Part shown: positions 1 to 6,092 of the stretch, piece by piece
How the letters are laid out: each line of letters opens with the position of its first letter
Numbering within the stretch: the stretch's first letter is position 1
From: an uncultured Treponema sp.
GTDB taxonomy: Bacteria > Spirochaetota > Spirochaetia > Treponematales > Treponemataceae
Direction of reading: 5' to 3'
Length of the DNA stretch: 7,517 nucleotides
Assembly (NCBI GenBank): GCA_937885175.1
Contig: CAKZZO010000065.1
Location: 1-7,517 of the forward strand
Position numbers and translations under genes: made by a program
Notes under the pieces: model-generated
The model's input: only the letters and a program-made list of their open reading frames with translations
Told to the model about the DNA's origin: nothing
Databases searched by the model: none

Positions 1-8
1 AAAAAAAG

Positions 9-2237
9 TTGCAATTTCTGACAGAAAAGTGGGAAATTATTCTTTACAAGTTACCCATACGGGGAAAGGTTTTAAAAGTATTTCTATTGTTTCTCTTTAT
101 TACAAGTTTCTTTGCTTCTTGTGGCAGCCGAGATATTGAGGAAGTAAAACCGCTTGAATTGGGTGATATGTTCTTCTATTGGGAATCATCCGCTGTTTCA
201 ACAGTAGACGATGCCATGCTGCACAGCCGCGACTTTAAAAAACTGGAAGACAAGTCAACAACAAATCTTCGGAACACACTGGGAAAGGGAGCGCACTTTG
301 TCTGGGTACGTGCTGACTTTGAAATTCCGCCAGAATTCCGCTATCAGCCGCTGGGTCTCGTTATCCCCTATTTACGCTTTGCAGAGGAAGTGTACTGTAA
401 CGGCACCTTTATTTCTATGTATGGCAGTTTTCCGCCCCATGAACTGTCCACCATGTTTAAGGCGCATTTTTTCAGTTTTCCGATGAATGTGCTGAAGCAA
501 CACGAAACTAATACTATTCTCATAAAGATTTATGCCCAGGGACGGAGCGCAATTTCAAGCCATTCCGTTATCATGCCGACTCGCTATGCCTATCCGATGT
601 ATGAGGTAATCAATTTTCATCACACGCGCATTTACATGATTTTGATAGGTATTTTGCTCTTGACCTCTATCCTCTACCTGAGTTTTTATTTGAACTTAAA
701 GAATTTTAAGCAGTATCGGGATTTTGCCTTTATCAATTTTTTCACTTCTATTTTTATATTACCTTTCGTTTCTACGGAACTACCCCTGTATACCAACGGC
801 ATGATTCCCTATGTGCCTTTCATTAAACTGACGCTCTGCATTCCGCCCTATATCATTGTGTATTTTGCAACAATGTTTGCCGCAGATTTTATAAACAAAA
901 AAATATCGCGTCGGCTGGAAATAGTGCGGCTTGTTATTCTTGGCATACAGGTGTTGGCTACGCTTTTTGCCCCCAGTTATGAATGGCTCATTTCAATGAT
1001 GCCGATTATGTTTGCTCTGCTTTTTGTACAAGGGGGCATTGGAGCCGTTTTGGTTGTACAAGGACTTCGCCTGATAAAGTATAGAAAACGTGCTACGGAA
1101 TTTGTGATTGGATTTATTCCTTTTTCCCTTGCTATCATAGTGGACATTGTTTTGCGCCTGCATGACAATACTCAGGTCTATCCCTATTACTCTGTCTTTT
1201 GCTGGCACCTTTCCATTGTCATTTTTATCATTATCCTGTCTACTCAGTTTGCCCGTGTGTATCGGCGGAATGAATACCTGACCAATCACTTGCAGGAAGA
1301 AGTGGATATCCGTACCCGTGACTTACAGGGAGCCAACTATGAGCTTTCCATTTTGACCGAACGCCTTGAAAAAGAAAAATTCCGTGCGGATTTGGACTTG
1401 CAGATGGCATCAATTGTGCAACAGCGATTCTTTCCGGAGCCCAACAAGCGGTTTAAGGGCTGGGATCTTGCAGTCTTTTATAATTCCCAGGCGATTGTTT
1501 CTGGCGATTTGTATGACTATTACACAGAAAATACTATTTTAAACGGACTGTCTCTCTTTGACGTTTCCGGTCACGGAATTTCCGCAGGCTTGGTAACCAT
1601 GCTTTCAAAAAATATCATCGGACACGCATTCAACAAGGGCTTTGCCACAAAAGAGCCAATAGATAAAATTCTAGCCCGTATCAACAACATTATTCTTTAC
1701 GAAAAGGGTGAAATTGATAACTATCTTACCGGACTTTTGTGCCGCTTTGAAAACGAACCTGACTCAGATATTGTGCAGGTTGAACTGGGAAATGCGGGTC
1801 ATCCCTATCCGCTCAAATTTTGCGCAGGTACCAATGAAATTGCAGAGATTACAGGAAATGACGGCAAGAAGCACTACGGTGCAATCGGCATGAAAGGCAT
1901 TGAAATTTCTTTTGCCTCATCGCATTTTGTCATGGAGGCAGATGATATTTTGGTCTGCTTTACGGACGGACTCACCGAAACTTCCAACAAAAATCAGGAA
2001 CAGTTTGGAAAAGAGCGGCTCAAACAGATTGTAAAAGAAAATAGTGAAAAATCAGCGAACGACTTGCTCAAAGTCATTACCAAAAGTCTTTGGTCATTCA
2101 CCGCTGGAAAGCCTTTGGAAGACGACATTACTATTATGATTGCAAAACGTACCAAAATGGGCGATTTTGTTTCAGAAGACAGCGATGAAGACCAATCTGG
2201 CGAAACAGTAGCAGAACTTCTTCCAGTAGACGAATAA
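9..2237 (+). CDS. 7TM receptor with SpoIIE/PP2C-type serine phosphatase output domain
   Basis: Membrane-bound signalling phosphatase, predicted to dephosphorylate a Ser/Thr phosphoprotein, typically an anti-anti-sigma (STAS) partner in RsbU/SpoIIE systems. Residue numbers count from the TTG at 9. Residues 20-38 form a hydrophobic signal ending in a loose lipobox (F-A-S-Cys38). Residues about 50-200 are a periplasmic beta-rich sensor of the 7TMR-DISMED2 / galactose-binding-like type (FVWVRADF, YLRFAEEVYCNG, YGSFPP). About seven hydrophobic segments lie between 207 and 414. A charged coiled coil spans about 420-462. The phosphatase domain, about 463-713, keeps the metal-binding pattern: GDLYD (Asp500, Asp503), FDVSGHG (Asp518), NAGHPYP, FTDGLTE (Asp653) and DDITIM (705-710). 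The tail is acidic. The frame is open to the left edge, with no ATG before residue 54 and no Shine-Dalgarno before the TTG, so the true start may lie outside the window. The partner protein is not here. Confident of the family; the ligand is unknown. Confidence 0.9.
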   Translation: MQFLTEKWEIILYKLPIRGKVLKVFLLFLFITSFFASCGSRDIEEVKPLELGDMFFYWESSAVSTVDDAMLHSRDFKKLEDKSTTNLRNTLGKGAHFVWVRADFEIPPEFRYQPLGLVIPYLRFAEEVYCNGTFISMYGSFPPHELSTMFKAHFFSFPMNVLKQHETNTILIKIYAQGRSAISSHSVIMPTRYAYPMYEVINFHHTRIYMILIGILLLTSILYLSFYLNLKNFKQYRDFAFINFFTSIFILPFVSTELPLYTNGMIPYVPFIKLTLCIPPYIIVYFATMFAADFINKKISRRLEIVRLVILGIQVLATLFAPSYEWLISMMPIMFALLFVQGGIGAVLVVQGLRLIKYRKRATEFVIGFIPFSLAIIVDIVLRLHDNTQVYPYYSVFCWHLSIVIFIIILSTQFARVYRRNEYLTNHLQEEVDIRTRDLQGANYELSILTERLEKEKFRADLDLQMASIVQQRFFPEPNKRFKGWDLAVFYNSQAIVSGDLYDYYTENTILNGLSLFDVSGHGISAGLVTMLSKNIIGHAFNKGFATKEPIDKILARINNIILYEKGEIDNYLTGLLCRFENEPDSDIVQVELGNAGHPYPLKFCAGTNEIAEITGNDGKKHYGAIGMKGIEISFASSHFVMEADDILVCFTDGLTETSNKNQEQFGKERLKQIVKENSEKSANDLLKVITKSLWSFTAGKPLEDDITIMIAKRTKMGDFVSEDSDEDQSGETVAELLPVDE

Positions 2238-2240
2238 ATT

Positions 2241-2249
2241 TGCTATACT
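2241..2249 (+). promoter_or_regulatory. Extended -10 promoter of the malic enzyme gene, probable leaderless transcript
   Basis: The sequence TGCTATACT is an extended -10 element (TG at 2241-2242, TATACT at 2244-2249, one mismatch to TATAAT). Its last base is only 7 nt before the ATG at 2257, so transcription should begin at or within a base or two of the start codon. No Shine-Dalgarno sequence lies between the upstream stop codon (2235-2237) and the ATG. The best -35 candidate is weak (CTTCCA, 2220-2225, 18-nt spacer, inside the end of the phosphatase gene), which fits reliance on the extended -10. Confidence 0.55.
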
Positions 2250-2256
2250 TTTTTAC

Positions 2257-3435
2257 ATGAGTACAATTTACGAAAAAGCACTGGAAAAACATAATAAATG
2301 GAAGGGCAAAATCTCTACTGAACTAAAAATGCCCCTTGAAACACGCGATGATTTGTCACTTGCATACACACCCGGAGTTGCCGAGCCATGCAGGCAGATT
2401 CATAAAAATCCTGATGATGTCTACAAGTACACCTGGAAGGGAAACACCATTGCCGTTGTGTCTGACGGAACGGCCGTTTTGGGGCTGGGAGACATCGGGC
2501 CTGCCGCAGGACTTCCCGTTATGGAAGGAAAATGCGTTCTTTTCAAGAAATTTGCAGGAGTGGACGCAGTTCCTCTTTGCATTGACACAAAAGACCCTAA
2601 GAAAATCATAGAATTCTGCAAGCAGATTGCCCCAACTTTTGGCGGAATCAATCTTGAAGATATTTCTGCTCCCCGCTGTGTGGAAATCGAGCGAACGCTG
2701 ATTAAAGAACTGGATATTCCTGTTTTCCATGATGACCAGCACGGAACGGCAATCGTCGTAACGGCAGCAATCATGAATGCCCTCAAAGTCGCAGGCAAAA
2801 AGGCTGAAGACTGCACTCTTGTTGTGAGCGGCGCGGGTGCTGCAGGTTCTTCTATTATCCGTATGCTGCACAAATTCGGTATCGGAAAAATCTACGCATT
2901 CAACATCAACGGAATCATCATCAAAGAAGACTACGACAAGTACGACTTTTTGACAAAAGAGCTTACTGAAATCACCAACCCCGACAACCGCCGAATTTCA
3001 ATGAAAGAAGCTATGGTTGGAGCAGATATTTTCGTCGGCGTTTCAGCCCCAAATCTCGTGAGCGAAGAAATGGTCAAGTCTATGGCACCAAAATCAATTC
3101 TTTTTGCCATGGCAAACCCTGAGCCTGAAATCACCTACGAAAAGGCAAAGACAGCCGGAGCCTACATCATCGGAACAGGCCGCAGCGACTACCCCAACCA
3201 AATCAACAACATCCTCGCTTTCCCAGGCCTTTTCCGCGGAGCATTAGACTGTCGCGCATCTAAAATCACCGAGGAAATGAAGATTGCAGCCGCCAGAGGT
3301 TTGGCTTCACTCGTTTCTGAAAATGAACTTGGCCCCGACATGATTATCCCCAATCCCTTTGACCCCCGCGTGGCAGAAACAGTGGCAAAAGCCGTTGCAG
3401 AAGAAGCCCGAAAGGCAGGATTAGCACGGTTGTAG
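2257..3435 (+). CDS. Malic enzyme, short bacterial form (malate to pyruvate + CO2, NAD(P)-dependent)
   Basis: Cytosolic enzyme for oxidative decarboxylation of malate, linking C4 acids to pyruvate and supplying reduced nicotinamide cofactor. It is 392 residues, the size of the minimal bacterial form without the phosphotransacetylase-like C-terminal domain of long MaeB proteins. Motifs in order: AYTPGVAEPC with the catalytic Tyr37; SDGTAVLGLGDIGP (69-82); MEGKCVLFKKFAGVDAVP with the catalytic Lys92; GINLEDISAPRC with metal ligands Glu134/Asp135; FHDDQHGTA with Asp159/Asp160; Rossmann loop GAGAAG (192-197); MANPEPEI (285-292); and GTGRSDYPNQINN with FPGLFRGALD (307-331). The second Rossmann strand ends in Asn216 where NAD-preferring relatives usually have Asp, so cofactor choice is uncertain. 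The ATG at 2257 has no Shine-Dalgarno; the -10 box placement suggests leaderless expression separate from the upstream phosphatase. The fold and motifs are complete with no truncation. Confidence 0.95.
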   Translation: MSTIYEKALEKHNKWKGKISTELKMPLETRDDLSLAYTPGVAEPCRQIHKNPDDVYKYTWKGNTIAVVSDGTAVLGLGDIGPAAGLPVMEGKCVLFKKFAGVDAVPLCIDTKDPKKIIEFCKQIAPTFGGINLEDISAPRCVEIERTLIKELDIPVFHDDQHGTAIVVTAAIMNALKVAGKKAEDCTLVVSGAGAAGSSIIRMLHKFGIGKIYAFNINGIIIKEDYDKYDFLTKELTEITNPDNRRISMKEAMVGADIFVGVSAPNLVSEEMVKSMAPKSILFAMANPEPEITYEKAKTAGAYIIGTGRSDYPNQINNILAFPGLFRGALDCRASKITEEMKIAAARGLASLVSENELGPDMIIPNPFDPRVAETVAKAVAEEARKAGLARL

Positions 3436-3455
3436 AAATGATGACGTGGGCGGTC

Positions 3456-3469
3456 CGGCACCCGTGCCG
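3456..3469. repeat. Perfect 6-bp inverted repeat in the GC-rich element
   Basis: CGGCAC and GTGCCG are separated by two bases (CC). As RNA the innermost pair would open to make a small loop. It is the first of the hairpins in the GC-rich block and lies 20 bases after the malic enzyme stop codon. Confidence 0.6.
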
Positions 3470-3470
3470 T

Positions 3471-3498
3471 CGGGCTATCCGCGGTTCCGCGCTACCCG
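3471..3498. repeat. Imperfect hairpin in the GC-rich element
   Basis: Outer arms CGGG (3471-3474) and CCCG (3495-3498) enclose a 5 x 3 internal loop and inner arms CGCGG (3480-3484) and CCGCG (3487-3491). With the first inverted repeat this gives adjacent GC-rich stems that would fold on either strand. No T-tract follows directly; the nearest is TTTTTTT at 3556-3562. Confidence 0.5.
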
Positions 3499-3552
3499 CG
3501 CTTCATTCCTCACTTCGTTCGGAACGCTCCGCGCCGCTCCTATCCCTACCGC

Positions 3553-5148
3553 TTATTTTTTTGACCAGCTATAATAGCAAGTTACCTTACCTGTATAATT
3601 ACTTTGGAGATATGTTGCATTTAAAGTCGGATTTTCAACAGAAATTGTACATGTGCTTGTTCCAGATGTATGAGTACAAATCCAAGTAGAATTTGTATCT
3701 GAAAACACCGCAGAACTTAATGAACTACAGTTATAAAACGCTTGTGTTCCTATAGTTCTAAGACTTGATGGGAATACAATTGTGGCGAGTTTTCTTCGTC
3801 CGCTAAAGGCATTCGCTACAATATCAACTAAACCATTAGTTTCTGATAAATCAAGACTTATCATATAATTTGCAGCCGCTATTTTTGAAGACAGTTCTGA
3901 TATTGTACCATTTGATATTGAACCAATAACCTTAATAGTATGGTCAACAGACAAATTCGACAAATCTAAGTCCTTTATAGTTGATGCAGTAACTATTGAG
4001 CCTGCAAACCATTGCGCATATAAATCTATGATGGCCTCATTTTGACTTGAAAGATTTAAAACACTCTCGCAATCCGTATATTTTTCTGAGGATGTTTCTG
4101 AAAGAGACCAGCCTATAAAAGAGTAATTCGTTAGGGAAAAACTGTTTTTATTTAAGTTTTGAGCTACTCCATAATAAAAAATCTGATTATTCATTGTTCC
4201 TGCACCGCCATTAGCATTGAAATGCACGGTATATTTATTTCGCTCATAATAAATTTTTACAATGCTTGAGCCATCTGCTTCTATTTTTGATTGAGGAAAA
4301 TCTTGTGGGTGAAAGCCACTGTAGTCTCTGGCTTTTGCATTTGACATAGAATTTGTTTTCCCTTCGAAAGTTTCACTTTCTATCAGTGAATAGGAACGCA
4401 AATTTGTATCCTGCTGATAATGTTCAACTGTATATTTGGTATTTGGACTCTCTAGCCATTTTGCATACAGGGTAGTGTTTTTTGTTAATTTATATGGAAA
4501 AGAAACGGGAGTAGTAAGATTTTCATCCAAATACCAGCCTGATAAAACGTATCCTTTTTTGGAACTTTCAGGACATTCAGGAATTGATGTTGCACAAATG
4601 TCAGATACAGCCGTTCCCCCATTTGTCTCAAACTGTATTGTAAAAATCTGACTCCACTTTGCATAGAAAACAGTTGGCTCTGTTAAAGTATATGGAAATG
4701 ATATGGCTGCGCCTGAAAAATCTGGGGTCGTATACCATCCCATAAAGATATTTTCATTTTTAAGAGTAATTGGCTCATCCTTTATTATGGAAGCCTTATA
4801 GCTGGCAATTACAGAACCGCCATTGCTTTCAAAAAGAACCTGATATTTTTGTACCCACTTTGCGTACAAAGTTGTATCTTCCTTTAGTTTATAAGGAAAC
4901 GAAATTTTATCACTTGAAAAGTCTGATGCAGTATACCAGCCAAGAAATTCCGCATCTTCTTTAGTAGTGACAGGAACCTTCTCAATTATGTCAGTTCTAT
5001 GGGCCTCAATTTCTGAGCCGCCGTTTGTCTCAAAACTGATGATATATAGCTGAGCGGCATCAATGAAGATTAGGTTTTCACAAGACATAAAATAAGGAGA
5101 CATTAAGATTGAAAAAAGAGCTATAAAAGTTCGTAATGAATATTTCAT
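3553..5148 (-). CDS. Surface lipoprotein with four InlB/Listeria-Bacteroides B-repeats and a BspA-like leucine-rich patch
   Basis: Predicted exported, lipid-anchored surface protein, probably adhesive or structural. The start is set at the ATG at 5148: GGAGGT (5155-5160) is 6 nt from it but directly abuts the other in-frame ATG at 5154. Residues below count from the 5154 ATG; subtract 2 for the chosen start. A hydrophobic signal ends at Cys25 (F-M-S-Cys). B-repeats of the Flg_new/InlB type cover 36-100, 103-167, 170-233 and 307-382, each opening with F(E/N)xNGG and closing with (L/F)YA(K/Q)W. The first three NGG motifs are exactly 67 residues apart. A divergent module at 240-304 (YTVEHYQQ to VKIYYERN) resembles the linker domains seen in such proteins. 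Residues about 432-487 carry leucine-rich repeat signatures (IVANAFSG, LRTIGTQAFYNCSSL). The tail (488-533) ends NATYLQSNY...YYSW-SKK, recalling the tail of treponemal BspA-like lipoproteins. It is the last gene of the leftward set, 16 nt after its neighbour. The ligand is unknown. Confidence 0.88.
   Translation of the reverse strand: MKYSLRTFIALFSILMSPYFMSCENLIFIDAAQLYIISFETNGGSEIEAHRTDIIEKVPVTTKEDAEFLGWYTASDFSSDKISFPYKLKEDTTLYAKWVQKYQVLFESNGGSVIASYKASIIKDEPITLKNENIFMGWYTTPDFSGAAISFPYTLTEPTVFYAKWSQIFTIQFETNGGTAVSDICATSIPECPESSKKGYVLSGWYLDENLTTPVSFPYKLTKNTTLYAKWLESPNTKYTVEHYQQDTNLRSYSLIESETFEGKTNSMSNAKARDYSGFHPQDFPQSKIEADGSSIVKIYYERNKYTVHFNANGGAGTMNNQIFYYGVAQNLNKNSFSLTNYSFIGWSLSETSSEKYTDCESVLNLSSQNEAIIDLYAQWFAGSIVTASTIKDLDLSNLSVDHTIKVIGSISNGTISELSSKIAAANYMISLDLSETNGLVDIVANAFSGRRKLATIVFPSSLRTIGTQAFYNCSSLSSAVFSDTNSTWICTHTSGTSTCTISVENPTLNATYLQSNYTGKVTCYYSWSKK
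4009..4236 (-). repeat. B-repeat 4 of the surface lipoprotein, diverged
   Basis: Encodes residues 307-382, with FNANGGAGTM, FIGWSL and DLYAQW. It is longer than the others and separated from repeat 3 by the YTVEHYQQ-type linker module. The NGGxGTM form is a second common subtype of this repeat. Confidence 0.75.
4456..4647 (-). repeat. B-repeat 3 of the surface lipoprotein
   Basis: Encodes residues 170-233, with FETNGG, LSGWYL and SFPYKL...TLYAKW. It is one residue shorter than repeats 1 and 2 and its middle section differs, including two cysteines (187 and 194). Confidence 0.78.
4654..4848 (-). repeat. B-repeat 2 of the surface lipoprotein
   Basis: Encodes residues 103-167, with FESNGG, FMGWYT and SFPYTL...VFYAKW. 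It has the same length as repeat 1 and shares most key positions. Confidence 0.8.
4855..5049 (-). repeat. B-repeat 1 of the surface lipoprotein
   Basis: Encodes residues 36-100. It begins with a beta strand into FETNGG, has the central FLGWYT motif, and ends SFPYKL...TLYAKW. This is the canonical InlB-type beta-grasp unit. Confidence 0.8.
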
Positions 5149-5154
5149 ACGCAT

Positions 5155-5160
5155 ACCTCC
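5155..5160 (-). promoter_or_regulatory. Shine-Dalgarno GGAGGT deciding the surface lipoprotein start
   Basis: GGAGGT on the minus strand ends directly against the ATG at 5154 but is 6 nt before the ATG at 5148. Normal spacing therefore favours 5148. Confidence 0.8.
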
Positions 5161-5164
5161 AAAT

Positions 5165-6079
5165 CTAAAATCTTATTCCCGCTGCAAGACCAGCACCGCA
5201 CATATAGGGATAGCCAAAGCGAAGTTCCGGCTCAATGAAGAAACTTCCGAGCGTAAGTCGATAGCCAGCCGCTCCACCTCCGTTAAATACACTTTTTAAT
5301 TTTGAATCTACAAGAAGCAAAGAAGCTCCTGCCTGAGCCTCCAGATACATTCCAGACACAGGTTCCCCGCTAAAGGAAACGATGTAGTAGCGTAAAGCCC
5401 CAAGCGTTTCGATTGTCAGAACCTGATTCTGTTTTTCATGGTAGTCGTAACTAACAAGAACTTTTGCTCCTAGAGAAAATTTTCTCCATAGGCTGAAATC
5501 AAAAGAAAAACCCAAGGCAGGTGCGATAAACTCTATAGAGTTTTTGTTTATCTCTCCAATGCCACCAACCGCAACCTTTTTGTATGAAGATGCATTTCCT
5601 AAAAGTTGGGCAGTTTTTTGAGAGTAGCCGAATTCATAAGTTTTACGAGAAAGATATCCTCCTGTTTTTACGTCCAGCATCCGAACCCGCAAAATGAAAC
5701 CGCTGTTGAATTCTTCCAGCCTTCCAAAAACTGCAAAGCGAGCACCAAGCCTTTCTGCAACGGAAAGAATTGTTTTCTCGCTTACAAGGCCAGAGTTCTG
5801 AAACTTCAATTCCTTTTCAGCGATATCCATATGCTCGCGGGTAACGGTCGTAACTAAGCCATCTTCTACATAAATTGAGTCTGCAAGTTGTTCACGGATG
5901 TAGAGAGTCATCTTCTGTGTGGGGCTTTCAAAATCATCGATTACAAGAATTGATTTTGCACCGCATTTCTGAACAATATCTTCTGCTGCCCTTGCAATCA
6001 CATCATCAATTTTTTCTTTTGCAGACAGAGAAAAACATAAAAGCATAGATATAAGGGTTGTGACTATTTTTCTGTTCAT
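5165..6079 (-). CDS. Exported CsgG/FlgO-like protein with C-terminal beta-barrel-like domain
   Basis: Predicted envelope protein of 304 residues. The start is the ATG at 6079, which has GGAGGT 4 nt upstream; a longer frame would need a TTG lying before that ribosome site. Residues 1-20 are a signal peptide with a likely cut after FSLSA. Residues about 24-153 match the CsgG/FlgO/LpoB-like pattern: SILVIDDFESP strand, short helix YIREQLADSI, VTTVTREHMDIAEKELKFQNSG, then AERLGARFAVFGRLEE and RVRMLDVKTGGYLS. Residues about 181-304 alternate hydrophobic and polar residues in short strands rich in Gly and aromatics (FIAPALGFSFDF, MYLEAQAGASLLLV, SFFIEPELRFGY) and end in Phe (AAGIRF), the terminal signature of outer-membrane barrels. 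Relatives include the curli exporter CsgG, flagellar FlgO and the cell-wall synthase activator LpoB, so the exact role is open. It lies 13 nt after the LPP20-like gene and 16 nt before the lipoprotein gene. Confidence 0.75.
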   Translation of the reverse strand: MNRKIVTTLISMLLCFSLSAKEKIDDVIARAAEDIVQKCGAKSILVIDDFESPTQKMTLYIREQLADSIYVEDGLVTTVTREHMDIAEKELKFQNSGLVSEKTILSVAERLGARFAVFGRLEEFNSGFILRVRMLDVKTGGYLSRKTYEFGYSQKTAQLLGNASSYKKVAVGGIGEINKNSIEFIAPALGFSFDFSLWRKFSLGAKVLVSYDYHEKQNQVLTIETLGALRYYIVSFSGEPVSGMYLEAQAGASLLLVDSKLKSVFNGGGAAGYRLTLGSFFIEPELRFGYPYMCGAGLAAGIRF

Positions 6080-6083
6080 AAGC

Positions 6084-6089
6084 ACCTCC
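6084..6089 (-). promoter_or_regulatory. Shine-Dalgarno GGAGGT deciding the CsgG-like protein start
   Basis: GGAGGT lies 4 nt before the ATG at 6079, just after the upstream gene's stop at 6093-6095. It would be inside the coding region if the upstream TTG at 6100 were used. Confidence 0.8.
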
Positions 6090-6092
6090 AGA

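Larger units (their letters stand above)
3444..3552. repeat. GC-rich, hairpin-forming intergenic element between convergent genes
   Basis: This stretch fills the gap between the malic enzyme stop and the convergent lipoprotein stop. By hand count 75 of the 110 bases at 3441-3550 are G or C, far above the flanking genes. It holds several inverted repeats (listed separately) and recurring short words such as CTATCC/CTACCC and CCGCG/CCGCT. I recall very similar GC-rich blocks between genes in Treponema and other host-associated genomes, so it is probably one copy of a dispersed intergenic repeat, but only one copy is visible here. A short rightward reading frame runs through it (from 3438) and is not judged a gene. 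It may also act as a two-way transcription terminator. Confidence 0.55.

Noticed and set aside
993..1289. Leftward frame opposite the phosphatase membrane region
   Set aside because: It is antisense to clear transmembrane segments of the phosphatase, with no domain, no signal and no start context.
2356..2873. Two long leftward frames opposite the malic enzyme
   Set aside because: They lie wholly inside a gene with every expected malic enzyme motif, show no recognisable domain, and have no ribosome site or neighbour on that strand.
3438..3689. Rightward 83-residue reading frame through the GC-rich block
   Set aside because: It spans a hairpin-rich non-coding element and then runs antisense into the lipoprotein gene. 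Its Arg/Ser/Pro/Leu-rich composition is what GC-rich repeat DNA gives, there is no ribosome site, and the two halves differ sharply in composition.
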